Source of the DNA: Prevotellaceae bacterium
GTDB taxonomy: Bacteria > Bacteroidota > Bacteroidia > Bacteroidales > Bacteroidaceae
Reading direction: 5' to 3'
NCBI GenBank assembly: GCA_022508685.1
Contig: JAFLUS010000018.1
Span: 1 to 14,019, forward strand
DNA length: 14,019 nt
The notes below the pieces were generated by a model. The model did no database searches, had not been told where the DNA came from, and saw nothing but the letters and a program-made list of their open reading frames with translations. Numbering within the stretch: position 1 is the first letter of the stretch; every line of letters begins with the position of its first letter. A program made the translations under genes and the position numbers. Positions 1 through 7,874 of this stretch are shown piece by piece.

Positions 1-4
1 CAAT

Positions 5-63
5 TTTAACACTCAAATGTTAAATTTAACACTAATTGTTAAAGGATTTTAACAAAATTTGTT
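5..63. repeat. Alternating TTTAACA/TGTTAAA inverted repeats
   Basis: TTTAACA occurs at 5-11, 25-31 and 48-54, and its complement TGTTAAA at 18-24 and 37-43. These form two consecutive perfect 7-bp inverted repeats, with gaps of 6 and 5 bases. A further palindrome AACAAAATTTGTT follows at 51-63. The centres are roughly 10-13 bp apart, which would suit a multi-site operator; AT-rich low complexity is the alternative. The function is unknown. Confidence 0.5.
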
Positions 64-230
64 CCTTGGTTGAGGTTTGCTGAATGTCCGTTTTGTCACT
101 CTCTTTGGGCGGAATGGGTTGCACTGGTCGGTTCTGTTCCTTTTTTTTGCGTTTTGCGTTTTCGGAGGTGTTGTGTTTTCGGTAAATTGACTGAATGCGC
201 TTGCGCATGGATGAAAAGTGTGGCTTTTTA

Positions 231-261
231 TTGTTGGTTTTACAGGAAAAGTGTATTTTTG
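231..261 (+). promoter_or_regulatory. Bacteroidetes-type promoter for DUF418 gene
   Basis: A -7 element TATTTTTG lies at 254-261, and a -33-like TTGT at 231-234, a spacing of 19. Transcription would start near 268 and leave a leader of about 67 nt before the ATG at 335. The surrounding 14-mer GTGTATTTTTGCAC (251-264) recurs exactly at 9495-9508, upstream of another plus-strand gene. Confidence 0.6.
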
Positions 262-334
262 CACCTGTGAAATGAAAGGAAAAACGTAATGTGCCTTTGG
301 TTTCCGTGATGATGACAACAAGAAGTCTTGCCCC

Positions 335-1567
335 ATGAACCGACAACTTTCTCCCACGACCGACCGACAGCGATATGTAGTGCTCGACGCGCTGCGCGGA
401 CTGGCGCTGCTGGGCATCTGTCTTGCCAATTTCCCCGAGTTCGGGCTGTGGACGTTCCTCGACGCCGACAGCCAGGCCGCCATGCCGACGGCTGCTGCTG
501 ACGGAGTGGTGCGTTTTCTGCAATATGTGGTGGTGGATGCCAAGTTCTACGGCATATTCAGCATGCTGTTCGGCATCGGTTTCTCCATCATTTTGAGCCA
601 CGCGCAGGAACGGGGAAGCAGCGGCATTGCGCTGTTCTACCGACGGATGGGGGTGCTGTTGCTGATTGCGGTAGCCCACTTGCTGTTGCTGTGGAGCGGC
701 GACATTCTGGTGCTGTATGCGCTGACGGGTATGCTGCTGCCGTTGCTATGCCGCTTGTCCGACCGCATGTTGGTGGGCATTGCGGTGGGTTGTATTGCGT
801 TGCCTGTGGGGTTGGATTGTTGGCAGGAGATGGGTGGCTTTCGCCTGTCGGCTGCCGTGGAAGCGGCATGGTGGCGGTGTGCGGGAACGTATGGCATTGA
901 CGAAGGGAATTTTGCCACGTGGTTGCGCGATTGCCATAGTTACGTCGGAGTGCATCAGTTCTTGATGCAGGGTGCGGTCGAACGGCTGTATGAGTTTGTC
1001 GACGGACATCGTCTGCTCAAGGTGCTGGGGCTGTTCCTCATGGGGTACGTCATGGGGCGTAACCGCCTGTATGCCCGTCTGCCGGACAGGCGTCGGCAGT
1101 TGTGTCGCGTGTGTGGATGGGGACTGGCGGTCGGTCTGCCGACGTCGGTGCTCTATGCCGTGAGTGCCACGCAGTCGCACCGATGGGGACTGACGGTGCA
1201 TTCGCTGCTGTACACGGTGAGTGCCTTGCCCATGTCGCTGGCATACATGGCGGGGTTTGCCTTGCTGTGGTTGCGGTGGCAGCGCGGTGTCGTGTTCCGT
1301 GCCTTGGCGCAGCCGGGACGCATGGCGCTGAGCAACTACATCGGGCAGTCGTGCATGGGCATTCTGATTTATTATGGAATAGGGATGGGCATGGGACTCA
1401 CGCAGGGGCTGTGGCAGATTGAATGCACAGCCGTCGGGGTGTTCCTGTTGCAAGTAGCGGTGTCGGCATTGTGGATGCGCCGCTTCCGCTATGGGCCGTT
1501 GGAGTGGGTATGGCGAATGCTGACCTATGGCCGTCGGTTGCCGCTGACGAAGCGGGCTGCTACTTGA
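335..1567 (+). CDS. DUF418 (YeiB-like) multi-pass membrane protein
   Basis: This 410-residue inner-membrane protein matches the DUF418/YeiB family, whose biochemical role is not firmly established; transport or small-molecule acylation has been suggested. The family hallmarks visible are the N-terminal LDALRGLALLGI (17-28), KFYGIFSMLFGIGFS (70-84), the C-terminal GRMALSNYIGQS (328-339) and FRYGPLEWVWR (384-394). About eight to ten hydrophobic segments are spread over the length, including 17-34, 70-88, 104-120, 122-138, 228-241, 259-276, 295-313 and 362-380. The length is normal for the family. ATG 335 is used because the upstream ATGs at 309 and 312 are out of frame. Its 3' end overlaps the convergent DUF486 gene by 8 bp. 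It appears to be monocistronic. Confidence 0.88.
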   Translation: MNRQLSPTTDRQRYVVLDALRGLALLGICLANFPEFGLWTFLDADSQAAMPTAAADGVVRFLQYVVVDAKFYGIFSMLFGIGFSIILSHAQERGSSGIALFYRRMGVLLLIAVAHLLLLWSGDILVLYALTGMLLPLLCRLSDRMLVGIAVGCIALPVGLDCWQEMGGFRLSAAVEAAWWRCAGTYGIDEGNFATWLRDCHSYVGVHQFLMQGAVERLYEFVDGHRLLKVLGLFLMGYVMGRNRLYARLPDRRRQLCRVCGWGLAVGLPTSVLYAVSATQSHRWGLTVHSLLYTVSALPMSLAYMAGFALLWLRWQRGVVFRALAQPGRMALSNYIGQSCMGILIYYGIGMGMGLTQGLWQIECTAVGVFLLQVAVSALWMRRFRYGPLEWVWRMLTYGRRLPLTKRAAT

Positions 1568-1925
1568 ACACGAAGTAGACGGCGAGGATAAGGCACACGA
1601 AGGCTGCGAGGTGGTTCCATTGCAACTGCTGTCCTTGGAACATGAGGTTGGCCATGACGCAGAAGACAACCAACGAGATGACTTCTTGCATGACTTTCAA
1701 CTGCATCAGCGAGAAGGGGCCGCCGTTGCCTTCAAATCCGATGCGGTTGGCAGGAACTTGCAGGCTGTACTCGACGAAGGCGATGGCCCACGAGAAGGCG
1801 ATGATGCCGATGAGCGGCCACGAAGTGGAGATGTGCATCTGGTGCAACTTGAGGTGGCCATACCATGCGAGGGTCATGAAAATGTTGGAACCGATGAGCA
1901 GGAGAATCGTGTAAAGGGCATTCAT
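1560..1925 (-). CDS. DUF486 (DMT-like) small membrane protein
   Basis: This 121-residue protein belongs to the DUF486 family (PF04342), often annotated as DMT family protein; no substrate is established. Four hydrophobic helices are visible at about 2-20, 36-54, 79-97 and 104-119. Family-like features are the start MNALYTILLLIGSNIFMTLA, the WYGHLK motif after helix 1, and the loop EYSLQVPANRIGF (52-64) followed by FSLMQLKVMQEV (71-82). The length is typical. It lies 53 nt downstream of the GH43 gene on the same strand, with no clear promoter between, so co-transcription is likely. The stop codon sits inside the 3' end of the convergent DUF418 gene. Confidence 0.9.
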   Translation of the reverse strand: MNALYTILLLIGSNIFMTLAWYGHLKLHQMHISTSWPLIGIIAFSWAIAFVEYSLQVPANRIGFEGNGGPFSLMQLKVMQEVISLVVFCVMANLMFQGQQLQWNHLAAFVCLILAVYFVFK

Positions 1926-1978
1926 TTGGAATAGGGATATAACGTTGAGTTGAGAATACGGCGGATGTGCCGTGCAGG

Positions 1979-3013
1979 CTATTCAGCGAGCACGGGCCAT
2001 CCGTCTTTCCATTGCAATTTTTTCAGTACCAGTTTGCTGGCGCCGTTGAGCGACTTGTCGTAGCCGTGCGCCACGAAATACCATTCGTCGTCGAAATGGT
2101 AGACAGCACAGTGACCGATGCCGGCATATTGCTCGTTGCCGCCTGCAACCAGCGTGCCTCCGCCTTTCAGCATCTGTTTGCCGTCGCGTGCCTTGTAGGG
2201 GCCTTCGATGTGGCGCGAACGTCCTACGACGGTGCGGTAGGTGCTGCGCAGCCCACGGCAGCATAGTCCGGTGGAGGCGAAGAGGTAGTAGTACTTGCCG
2301 TGGCGAACGATGAAGGGGGCTTCGATTTCGTTGTTGTTGGCTTCCACGCCTTCTTCCTTCATGGCTTCGGGGTTCCACTTGCGGGCTATGGTGCGGACGT
2401 CGCCGACGGGGGTCTTGAAGTCGTCCTTGCTCAGCGGTACCAACTGGATGCCGTCCCAGAACGAACCGAAAGTGAGCCATGGTTGCCCTTTCTCGTCGAT
2501 GATGAGGTTGGGGTCAATAGCGTTCCATGGGTCGATGTTGCGGCGGGAGCGGATGACGACGCCTTGGTCGTCCCAATGGTAATCGGGCGACTTGGGGTCG
2601 AGCGTCTTGTTGGTTGCCAACCCGATGGCAGATTGGTTTTTGCCAAACGTGGAGCAGGAATAGTAGAGCAACCAGCGGTCGCCAACGCGCTGGATGTCGG
2701 GAGCCCACGTGTGTCCGCGATAACCGGGCACAGAGTCCGTCGCCCATTGTGGTGCTTGCTGCCATGCGGGTCGCTCCATTTGCCATGTCTGCAAATCGGT
2801 GCTCGAAAGGACGTTGATGCCCATGCCGGTGGCGAAGATGTAGTAGGTGTTGCCTTCGCGTGCCATGACGGGGTCGTGCATGTCGGGATTGTGGGCGTCG
2901 AAACGGAAGGTGGGACGACGTCGCTTGGCTTGCGTCGTGTCGTTGGGAACTTGTGCAAACGCGTGCATCGCGATGAAAGCGAAGATGCAAGTGAGGATTG
3001 TTTGTCGTTTCAT
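1979..3013 (-). CDS. GH43 family secreted glycosidase, arabinanase-like
   Basis: This is a 344-residue exported glycoside hydrolase of family 43, most like endo-1,5-alpha-L-arabinanases. Residues 1-20 form a type I signal peptide with likely cleavage AFA|Q. The one-domain five-bladed beta-propeller carries the expected triad: catalytic base D47 in MHDPV, pKa modulator D167 in NAIDPNLIID, and general acid E231 in NEIEAPFI. H301 in AGIGHCAVYH fits the metal-binding histidine of arabinanases. An upstream TTG at 3019 is in frame, but ATG 3013 starts the signal peptide cleanly. That ATG is only 2 nt after the trmN stop, which suggests translational coupling. No SusC/SusD or other polysaccharide-utilisation genes are in the window, so it is an orphan enzyme here. 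Arabinan is the best substrate guess; other GH43 specificities are possible. Confidence 0.88.
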   Translation of the reverse strand: MKRQTILTCIFAFIAMHAFAQVPNDTTQAKRRRPTFRFDAHNPDMHDPVMAREGNTYYIFATGMGINVLSSTDLQTWQMERPAWQQAPQWATDSVPGYRGHTWAPDIQRVGDRWLLYYSCSTFGKNQSAIGLATNKTLDPKSPDYHWDDQGVVIRSRRNIDPWNAIDPNLIIDEKGQPWLTFGSFWDGIQLVPLSKDDFKTPVGDVRTIARKWNPEAMKEEGVEANNNEIEAPFIVRHGKYYYLFASTGLCCRGLRSTYRTVVGRSRHIEGPYKARDGKQMLKGGGTLVAGGNEQYAGIGHCAVYHFDDEWYFVAHGYDKSLNGASKLVLKKLQWKDGWPVLAE

Positions 3014-3015
3014 AT

Positions 3016-3738
3016 TCAATGATTTATGTTTGTGTAAAAATCTTGCGTGAGTTGGCGGTAGTCGTCGGTGGGTTGGTTGTCGGAAGTAAACATGGTCAGC
3101 ACTGCCGTGGTGGCGGGTTGCATGTGCCGTCCGAATGTCAGCAATGTCCGTTTAGGCGGTTTCGACGATGTGGTCTGCACGTCGCAGCGACGTTGCAGGT
3201 AGAGGCCGTGCATGGCTGCCGTGAGGATGAACTGGCTCGCTGTCGCATGGGGCAGGACGACCGACAAGCGTCCTTGCTCCGTCAGCAGTCGGGCTGCACC
3301 TGCAGCAAGGGCGTCGAATGGTAGCGACGAGGCATGGCGTGCCATGGCACGTTGGGCATCGCCTGCCGTCGTGTCCTCGGTGAAGAACGGCGGATTGCTC
3401 ACGATGCAGTCGAACGATGCCGGACTGCCGTCGGCGCTGTAGGCGATGAAGTCGGCTGTCGTGCCATGCAGGCGTTGGGCAAAGGGAGAACGGAGGAAGT
3501 TGTCCTGTGCCTGTGCCACAGCCTCGCCGTCGATGTCGATGCCCAAAATGTCGAGGTCGGGATGCCGTTGTGCCAGCATCAGCGCAATCACGCCGCAGCC
3601 ACAACCGACGTCGAGTGCGTTGCGGGCATCGTGGCAGTCAGCCCATGCACCCAACAGCACGGCGTCGGTGCCTACCTTCATGGCACAGCGGTCGTGCCAC
3701 ACGGTAAATTGTCGAAATTGGAAGTACGGATTGCGCAT
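3016..3738 (-). CDS. trmN: tRNA1(Val) adenine-37 N6-methyltransferase (TrmN6/YfiC)
   Basis: This is a 240-residue SAM-dependent N6-adenine methyltransferase of the TrmN6/YfiC family. In characterised members it methylates A37 of tRNA1(Val). It has a class I Rossmann fold: motif I LDVGCGCGVIAL (42-53), acidic motif II GIDIDGEAV (66-74), and catalytic SNPPFF (114-119), the NPP[F/Y] signature of N6-adenine methyltransferases. The N-terminal block FRQFTVWHDRCAMKVGTDA (8-26) is highly characteristic of the family. The open frame extends 20 codons further upstream, but ATG 3738 matches the family start, and a -7 promoter element (3758-3765) lies inside the extension. It is first in the trmN-GH43-DUF486 set and divergent from prmA. 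Confidence 0.9.
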   Translation of the reverse strand: MRNPYFQFRQFTVWHDRCAMKVGTDAVLLGAWADCHDARNALDVGCGCGVIALMLAQRHPDLDILGIDIDGEAVAQAQDNFLRSPFAQRLHGTTADFIAYSADGSPASFDCIVSNPPFFTEDTTAGDAQRAMARHASSLPFDALAAGAARLLTEQGRLSVVLPHATASQFILTAAMHGLYLQRRCDVQTTSSKPPKRTLLTFGRHMQPATTAVLTMFTSDNQPTDDYRQLTQDFYTNINH

Positions 3739-3757
3739 TTTTGTGGCGTTGAGTGGG

Positions 3758-3765
3758 CAAAGATA
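3758..3765 (-). promoter_or_regulatory. -7 promoter element for trmN
   Basis: The minus strand reads TATCTTTG, a perfect match to the Bacteroidetes -7 consensus TAnnTTTG. Transcription would start near 3751, giving a leader of about 13 nt before ATG 3738. No good TTTG -33 box is seen at 19-21 nt spacing, so the call rests on the -7 element. Confidence 0.5.
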
Positions 3766-3809
3766 CAAAAAATCCGATGAAGTGAGCGAGAAGTACAAAT
3801 AATTTTCTT

Positions 3810-3817
3810 TATCTTTG
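3810..3817 (+). promoter_or_regulatory. -7 promoter element for prmA
   Basis: TATCTTTG matches the Bacteroidetes -7 consensus and would place a transcription start near 3824, about 28 nt before ATG 3852. It is the same octamer as the divergent trmN element 45 bp away. No clear -33 box is visible. Confidence 0.5.
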
Positions 3818-3851
3818 CTCGCATATTCAACGAACAGATTGCCACATACAA

Positions 3852-4688
3852 ATGGAGAACTACAACGTATATTCCTTTCAAGTGTCGCCCATGAGCGATT
3901 GTGCTTCCGACATTCTTTGTGCCCTGTTGGCAGAAGTCGGTTTCGATAGTTTTCAGCAGACGGACGAGGGTGTCGAAGCCTATGTGTTGCAAAGTGCCGA
4001 AGTGGACAACGATGCTGTCGATGCCCTGTTGGGTGCGTTCCCGATGGACGATGTGCACATCGGCTACACCGTCCATGTGCTCGAAAATCGTGATTGGAAT
4101 GAGGAATGGGAACGCACGTTCCAACCGATTGTCATTCCCGGCCTGTGCTGCATCCACAAGGCGGAACAGGTAGTGGAACGCACCCCTTACGACATTCTCA
4201 TTCATCCGCGCATGGCGTTCGGCAGCGGTACGCACGAAACGACGTCGCAATTGGTGGAATTGCTGCTGAATGACGATTTTACAGGTCTACATTGCCTTGA
4301 CATGGGTTGCGGAACGGGCATTCTCGCTATTTGCATGGCGCTGCGTGGTGCAACCAGTGTGCAAGCCGTCGACATTGATGAGTTCAGTGTGGAGAACACG
4401 AAGGAGAATTGTGCACTCAACGGAATTGAACACGTGGACGTCGTGCATGGCGGTGCGGAAGTGTTGCCGACGCAGACGTTTGATGTCATCGTTGCCAACA
4501 TCCACCGCAACATCATCATCAACGACATGCCGACGTATGTACGTGCCCTCCGTGCAGGTGGACGGCTGGTGGTAAGCGGCTTCTTCACGGAAGATGTTCT
4601 GGCGGTTCAGCAGGCTGCAGCCGAGTTGAACCTGACGCTCGTGCATCAGCAAAACCGCAATGACTGGGCTGTGTTGATATTCCAATAA
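3852..4688 (+). CDS. prmA: Ribosomal protein L11 methyltransferase
   Basis: This 278-residue enzyme should trimethylate ribosomal protein L11 using SAM in the cytoplasm. The small N-terminal substrate-recognition domain (about 1-85) ends in the ENRDWNEEWERTFQPI block (78-93). The catalytic domain has HPRMAFGSGTHETT (118-131), motif I LDMGCGTGILAICMAL (149-164), VDIDEFSVENTKEN (173-186), the VANIHRNII signature (214-222) and the C-terminal NRNDWAVLIF (268-277). The length is usual for Bacteroidales PrmA, and the start is supported by the -7 element 35 nt upstream. A 45-nt gap with no obvious terminator precedes the alpha/beta hydrolase, so read-through is plausible. Confidence 0.96.
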   Translation: MENYNVYSFQVSPMSDCASDILCALLAEVGFDSFQQTDEGVEAYVLQSAEVDNDAVDALLGAFPMDDVHIGYTVHVLENRDWNEEWERTFQPIVIPGLCCIHKAEQVVERTPYDILIHPRMAFGSGTHETTSQLVELLLNDDFTGLHCLDMGCGTGILAICMALRGATSVQAVDIDEFSVENTKENCALNGIEHVDVVHGGAEVLPTQTFDVIVANIHRNIIINDMPTYVRALRAGGRLVVSGFFTEDVLAVQQAAAELNLTLVHQQNRNDWAVLIFQ

Positions 4689-4733
4689 TAGAGTGATAAC
4701 CAAATGTGTAGATAAATTATAGAAAAGTAAAGC

Positions 4734-5990
4734 ATGAAGAGAATATTGTCCTTGTTGCTGACCAATTTTGTCGTTGCTGCAATGCTGGCGCAACCTCTGC
4801 CGTCCCAAGACCTGCAAGGCGATTGGAACGGAAAACTCAGTCTGCCCAATGGTGCTTCACTCACGTTGGTGCTCCATATCGCAACGGATGAAGCGGGACA
4901 ACCAGTGTGCACACTCGACAGCCCCGACCAAGGTGCCAAGGGGATGCCCATGACGGTGGGACATCTCTCTGCTGATTCTGTCAGCGTGAACCTTCCGATG
5001 CTCGGTGCTACCTATCAAGCCCGATTGACTGACGATGTGCTGCGTGGCACGTTCATGCAAATGGGGCAGCGGTTCCCGCTCGATTTGAAACGAGGTGCAG
5101 ACAACGTGCGTCGTCCGCAGCATCCGCAACCTCCCTATGCCTATCGCACGGAGGAGGTGACGTTCACCAATGTGGCAGACGGAGCGCAGTTGGCAGGTAC
5201 GCTGACTTATCCTGTGAAATCGGCGAAGCGCACTCGCCATACACCTGTCGTGCTGATGGTGTCGGGCAGTGGTTTGCAAAATCGCGATGAAGAATTGTTC
5301 GACCACAAGCCGTTCCTCGTCATTGCCGATGCCTTGGCAAAAGCCGGCATTGCTTCACTGCGTTACGACGACCGCACATTCGGACAATCAGTAGGCGGAG
5401 ATGCCCTTCATGCCACTACGCAGGACTTTGCCCGCGATGCTGCTGCCGGAGTGGAATTTCTGCGTCAGCATGGCGATTTCGACCGCGTCGGCGTGTTGGG
5501 ACATAGCGAAGGTGCATCCATCGCTTTCATGTTGGGTGCAAGCAAGTCCGTCGATTTCGTCGTCAGCATGGCAGGAATTGGTGCAAAAGGCGACGAGGTG
5601 TTGGCTGCGCAGATGAATCGTGCGATAGAATTGCAAGGCGGACAACCCACAGCCACCGTGGAGACCATCCGTTCGTCGGTGGCAAAAATGGCAACCCCAT
5701 GGATGCAGTGGTTCATCGACTACGACCCCGTCCGCGACATCGCCGCCACCCGTTGCCCCGTCATGGCGCTGAACGGCGACAAAGACAGCCAAGTGATAGC
5801 GTCGCAGAATCTGCCGCTCATCAAAGCGAACTTATCCCGAAATAAGAAAAACGTTGTCCGCGAATATGCTGACCTCAACCACCTCTTCCAACATTGCACA
5901 ACCGGCAGTGCAACCGAATATCGCGCTATCGAAGAAACCATCTCTCCCGAAGTGCTGCACGACATCTGCGAATGGATATTGTCGCTATGA
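4734..5990 (+). CDS. Secreted alpha/beta hydrolase (EstD/S9-like esterase)
   Basis: This 418-residue exported hydrolase starts with a signal peptide (1-19, likely cleaved MLA|QP). Residues 25-120 form a beta-rich N-terminal domain with a DLQGDWNGKL start, as seen in many Bacteroidetes esterases. The alpha/beta hydrolase fold covers about 140-418. Visible features are the oxyanion-loop segment VLMVSGSGLQNRDEE (173-187), the nucleophile elbow GHSEG (256-260, S258), the likely acid D351 in NGDKDSQV, and the likely base H383 in DLNHLF, so the triad is complete. It resembles Thermotoga EstD-type esterases; an acyl ester or peptide substrate cannot be told from sequence. It lies between prmA and the kinase, whose ATG begins 3 nt after its stop. 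Confidence 0.87.
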   Translation: MKRILSLLLTNFVVAAMLAQPLPSQDLQGDWNGKLSLPNGASLTLVLHIATDEAGQPVCTLDSPDQGAKGMPMTVGHLSADSVSVNLPMLGATYQARLTDDVLRGTFMQMGQRFPLDLKRGADNVRRPQHPQPPYAYRTEEVTFTNVADGAQLAGTLTYPVKSAKRTRHTPVVLMVSGSGLQNRDEELFDHKPFLVIADALAKAGIASLRYDDRTFGQSVGGDALHATTQDFARDAAAGVEFLRQHGDFDRVGVLGHSEGASIAFMLGASKSVDFVVSMAGIGAKGDEVLAAQMNRAIELQGGQPTATVETIRSSVAKMATPWMQWFIDYDPVRDIAATRCPVMALNGDKDSQVIASQNLPLIKANLSRNKKNVVREYADLNHLFQHCTTGSATEYRAIEETISPEVLHDICEWILSL

Positions 5991-5993
5991 TGA

Positions 5994-7256
5994 ATGCCTA
6001 TGGAACAACAGTCTGATACTACAACATCCATATTTATAGACATCAGTACGAACGATACGGCGATAGAGTCTACGTATGCTACCGATGAGATTGTTGCATC
6101 ATCTGGGCACAACTTGGTGGTGCGTTCTCTACGTTATGGTCGGTGGTGGGTGTTGAAAGGGTTGAAACCGGAATTTCGTCATCAACGGCTTTATATAGCA
6201 GCATTGCACAAGGAATTTGATATTCTCGTTCATTTGCAACACCCCAACGTCGTCAGTGCTTTTTCGTGGGAAGAAGTCAAAGGTTTTGGCCCCTGTATAG
6301 TAATGGAGTGGGTGGATGGAGTAACGCTTAAAGAATGGTTGTCGGAACATCACACCTACCATGAAAAAGTGCAGATATTTCATCAATTACTCTCTGCGCT
6401 TGAGTATATTCATGGGCAGCAAGTGGCGCATCGTGATTTGAAACCATCGAACGTGATGGTAACGCGCAATGGTAGCCGCGTAAAATTGATAGATTTCGGA
6501 GTGAGCGACACGGATAGCCATACGTTTCTGAAACAACCTTCAGGAACTGCTGACTATATGTCACCGCAACAATGTACAGAAGCAATTACGGACCAGCGCA
6601 ACGACCTTTATAGTTTAGGTTGCGTGGTCGAAAAAATGAAAATGGGTTGGGTTGGGCGGCACATTGCCCGACGTTGTAAGGCATCGTTGGAACAGAGATA
6701 CGGCAGTGTTGGTGAAATCATGACGGATTGGCAGCAACAACGTCGTTTGATGCGCATTGTTCGGTGGCTGCCTTTGCTCATCATTGTGCTAGTCACGTTA
6801 TGGATGATGATTGGGAAAAGCAATGAGAATAAGCGCAATTTGCCAGAGCCTCAGGTGCAGTATCCACAGAAAGAAGAGATAAGACCTGCAGTTGTGAACG
6901 TGGATACGTCATCTGTGAATTTGAAACTATCTGCTGTCACCCGACGCAAAAATGCTGAATCGTCTGTCCGCATCACTTACGAGCAGGTCTTGGAACAAAG
7001 TAAAAAGGATGTCGACGAAGGAATTCGGGAAAGTGGTATTGTGCAACGCTTCGACACACTTACAGCCCGTCGGTGGATAGAGCAAGATTTCGCAGATTGG
7101 ATTGATGCTACCAATTTGTTAGTAAACAATGTAGAAAAGACCTATTCAGAACAGTTGTCAGCAGGCGAAATCAATGCTCTCCATGCTCACCTGCTTCGTT
7201 ATACGAATGAAACCTATTACGTTCCGTTGTCTGAAAAACTGATGCGGCTGCCGTGA
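5994..7256 (+). CDS. Membrane-anchored Hanks-type Ser/Thr protein kinase
   Basis: This 420-residue protein has an N-terminal eukaryotic-like kinase domain (about 32-245), one transmembrane helix (258-273) and an extracytoplasmic C-terminal region of about 147 residues that I do not recognise. Kinase motifs are intact from subdomain II on: K55 in WVLKGL, likely alpha-C E74 in HKEFDIL, catalytic HRDLKPSN (146-153), DFG (167-169), MSPQQ replacing APE (189-193), and alpha-F Asp D204 in RNDLYSLGC. The glycine-rich loop is poor: SSGHNLVVRSLRYG lacks GxGxxG, which may affect ATP binding. The C-terminal lobe after D204 is short. The gap to the upstream hydrolase is 3 nt, so the two are probably co-translated. 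ATG 6000 (Met3) is an alternative start. Base composition is AT-richer than the genes to its left. A receptor kinase sensing an envelope signal is the simplest reading (inference). Confidence 0.9.
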   Translation: MPMEQQSDTTTSIFIDISTNDTAIESTYATDEIVASSGHNLVVRSLRYGRWWVLKGLKPEFRHQRLYIAALHKEFDILVHLQHPNVVSAFSWEEVKGFGPCIVMEWVDGVTLKEWLSEHHTYHEKVQIFHQLLSALEYIHGQQVAHRDLKPSNVMVTRNGSRVKLIDFGVSDTDSHTFLKQPSGTADYMSPQQCTEAITDQRNDLYSLGCVVEKMKMGWVGRHIARRCKASLEQRYGSVGEIMTDWQQQRRLMRIVRWLPLLIIVLVTLWMMIGKSNENKRNLPEPQVQYPQKEEIRPAVVNVDTSSVNLKLSAVTRRKNAESSVRITYEQVLEQSKKDVDEGIRESGIVQRFDTLTARRWIEQDFADWIDATNLLVNNVEKTYSEQLSAGEINALHAHLLRYTNETYYVPLSEKLMRLP

Positions 7257-7321
7257 ACTACCGAAAAGCACGCTTGTCATTATTTCACCGAGCAGATCTG
7301 TATTGTTTTTTTTACAAGGCA

Positions 7322-7870
7322 TTAAAGAAGTGTGAAATGGATACCATCCTGTCGTCCGGCAATAAAAGCTGTAGGTTTTCTTCCATCGTGTACGACGGTG
7401 TCAAGAAACAATGGTTCTCCTTCAATTAAAGTATGGCAGGTAACAATATCACCGACCGACAATTTTGTGTTTTCACATTCCACGATAATGAATTGTCCGT
7501 CACCGCAATGTTCCATGATGCAACCGCGTGAAGATTGCCATGTAATGCGAATGCGTTGTCCTTTACACAAGTCCTTAGTCGATAGGCAATGGGAAAGTGT
7601 AAAGTAACTTTGTGCTTCTTCCGATGCTAAATTATGGCAAAAAGCATCATAACTGCGCATGCCGACGAAATGAGCCAAAATGTCGAGCGTGATGCGACGT
7701 GGCTGCACATGGTCTTCGATATATCCCCATAAGCGTTGCAGTGTTGTTGCGCTCAACATTTCGTGGGTCTGCTTGAAAATTTGTTCACTCAACCATTCGA
7801 AATCACGAGGTGTATACATGGTTTTACCAACCATTTTCTCTACTGCTTGACACAAGTCTTTTGCTTTCAT
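7322..7870 (-). CDS. Hypothetical protein with TTLQRLWGY motif
   Basis: I cannot assign a function to this 182-residue cytoplasmic protein. Residues 1-80 form a helical domain with LSATTLQRLWGYIEDH (39-54), PRRITLDILAHFVG (57-70) and SYDAFC (73-78). From family memory, this block recurs at the N-terminus of many Bacteroidetes hypothetical proteins; it looks helix-turn-helix-like, but DNA binding is unproven. Residues 104-182 are beta-rich, as in a small barrel, with GQRIRITW (104-111), LSVGDIVTCH (137-146) and a closing GRQDGIHFTLL. No signal peptide or membrane segment is present. The gene converges on the kinase gene with a 65-nt gap. Its promoter places the transcription start almost on the ATG. 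A regulator is one possibility. Confidence 0.8.
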   Translation of the reverse strand: MKAKDLCQAVEKMVGKTMYTPRDFEWLSEQIFKQTHEMLSATTLQRLWGYIEDHVQPRRITLDILAHFVGMRSYDAFCHNLASEEAQSYFTLSHCLSTKDLCKGQRIRITWQSSRGCIMEHCGDGQFIIVECENTKLSVGDIVTCHTLIEGEPLFLDTVVHDGRKPTAFIAGRQDGIHFTLL

Positions 7871-7874
7871 ACTG

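Larger units (their letters stand above)
1..334. other. Left intergenic region, no convincing gene
   Basis: I see no credible gene here; the short open frames have unnatural composition. The first 63 bases are very AT-rich and hold alternating TTTAACA and TGTTAAA heptamers, listed separately. Around 141-165 there is a T-run followed by two GCGTTTT units. A promoter for the following DUF418 gene lies near 231-261. The neighbouring gene on the left is outside the window. Confidence 0.6.

Noticed and set aside
746..1669. Long antisense open frame (307 codons) opposite the DUF418 gene
   Set aside because: The product is rich in His, Gln, Pro, Ser and Arg with no domain logic; it is a shadow of a G+C-rich gene with clear family motifs.
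2985..3013. GH43 enzyme as a lipoprotein (Cys9 in the signal region)
   Set aside because: Cys9 lies before the hydrophobic core ends and its context ILTC lacks the small residue needed at -1; an AFA|Q signal peptidase I site fits better.
2300..3022. Plus-strand open frame of 240 codons opposite the GH43 gene
   Set aside because: It lies wholly within the well-supported GH43 gene, which has signal peptide and catalytic residues; the antisense product shows no recognisable features.
3739..3798. N-terminal extension of trmN (start at 3798)
   Set aside because: The extra 20 residues are not family-like and would place the start upstream of the -7 element at 3758-3765.
7257..7321. Intrinsic terminator between the kinase and RLWGY genes
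   Set aside because: There is a T8 run (7306-7313) but no convincing stem before it on either strand.
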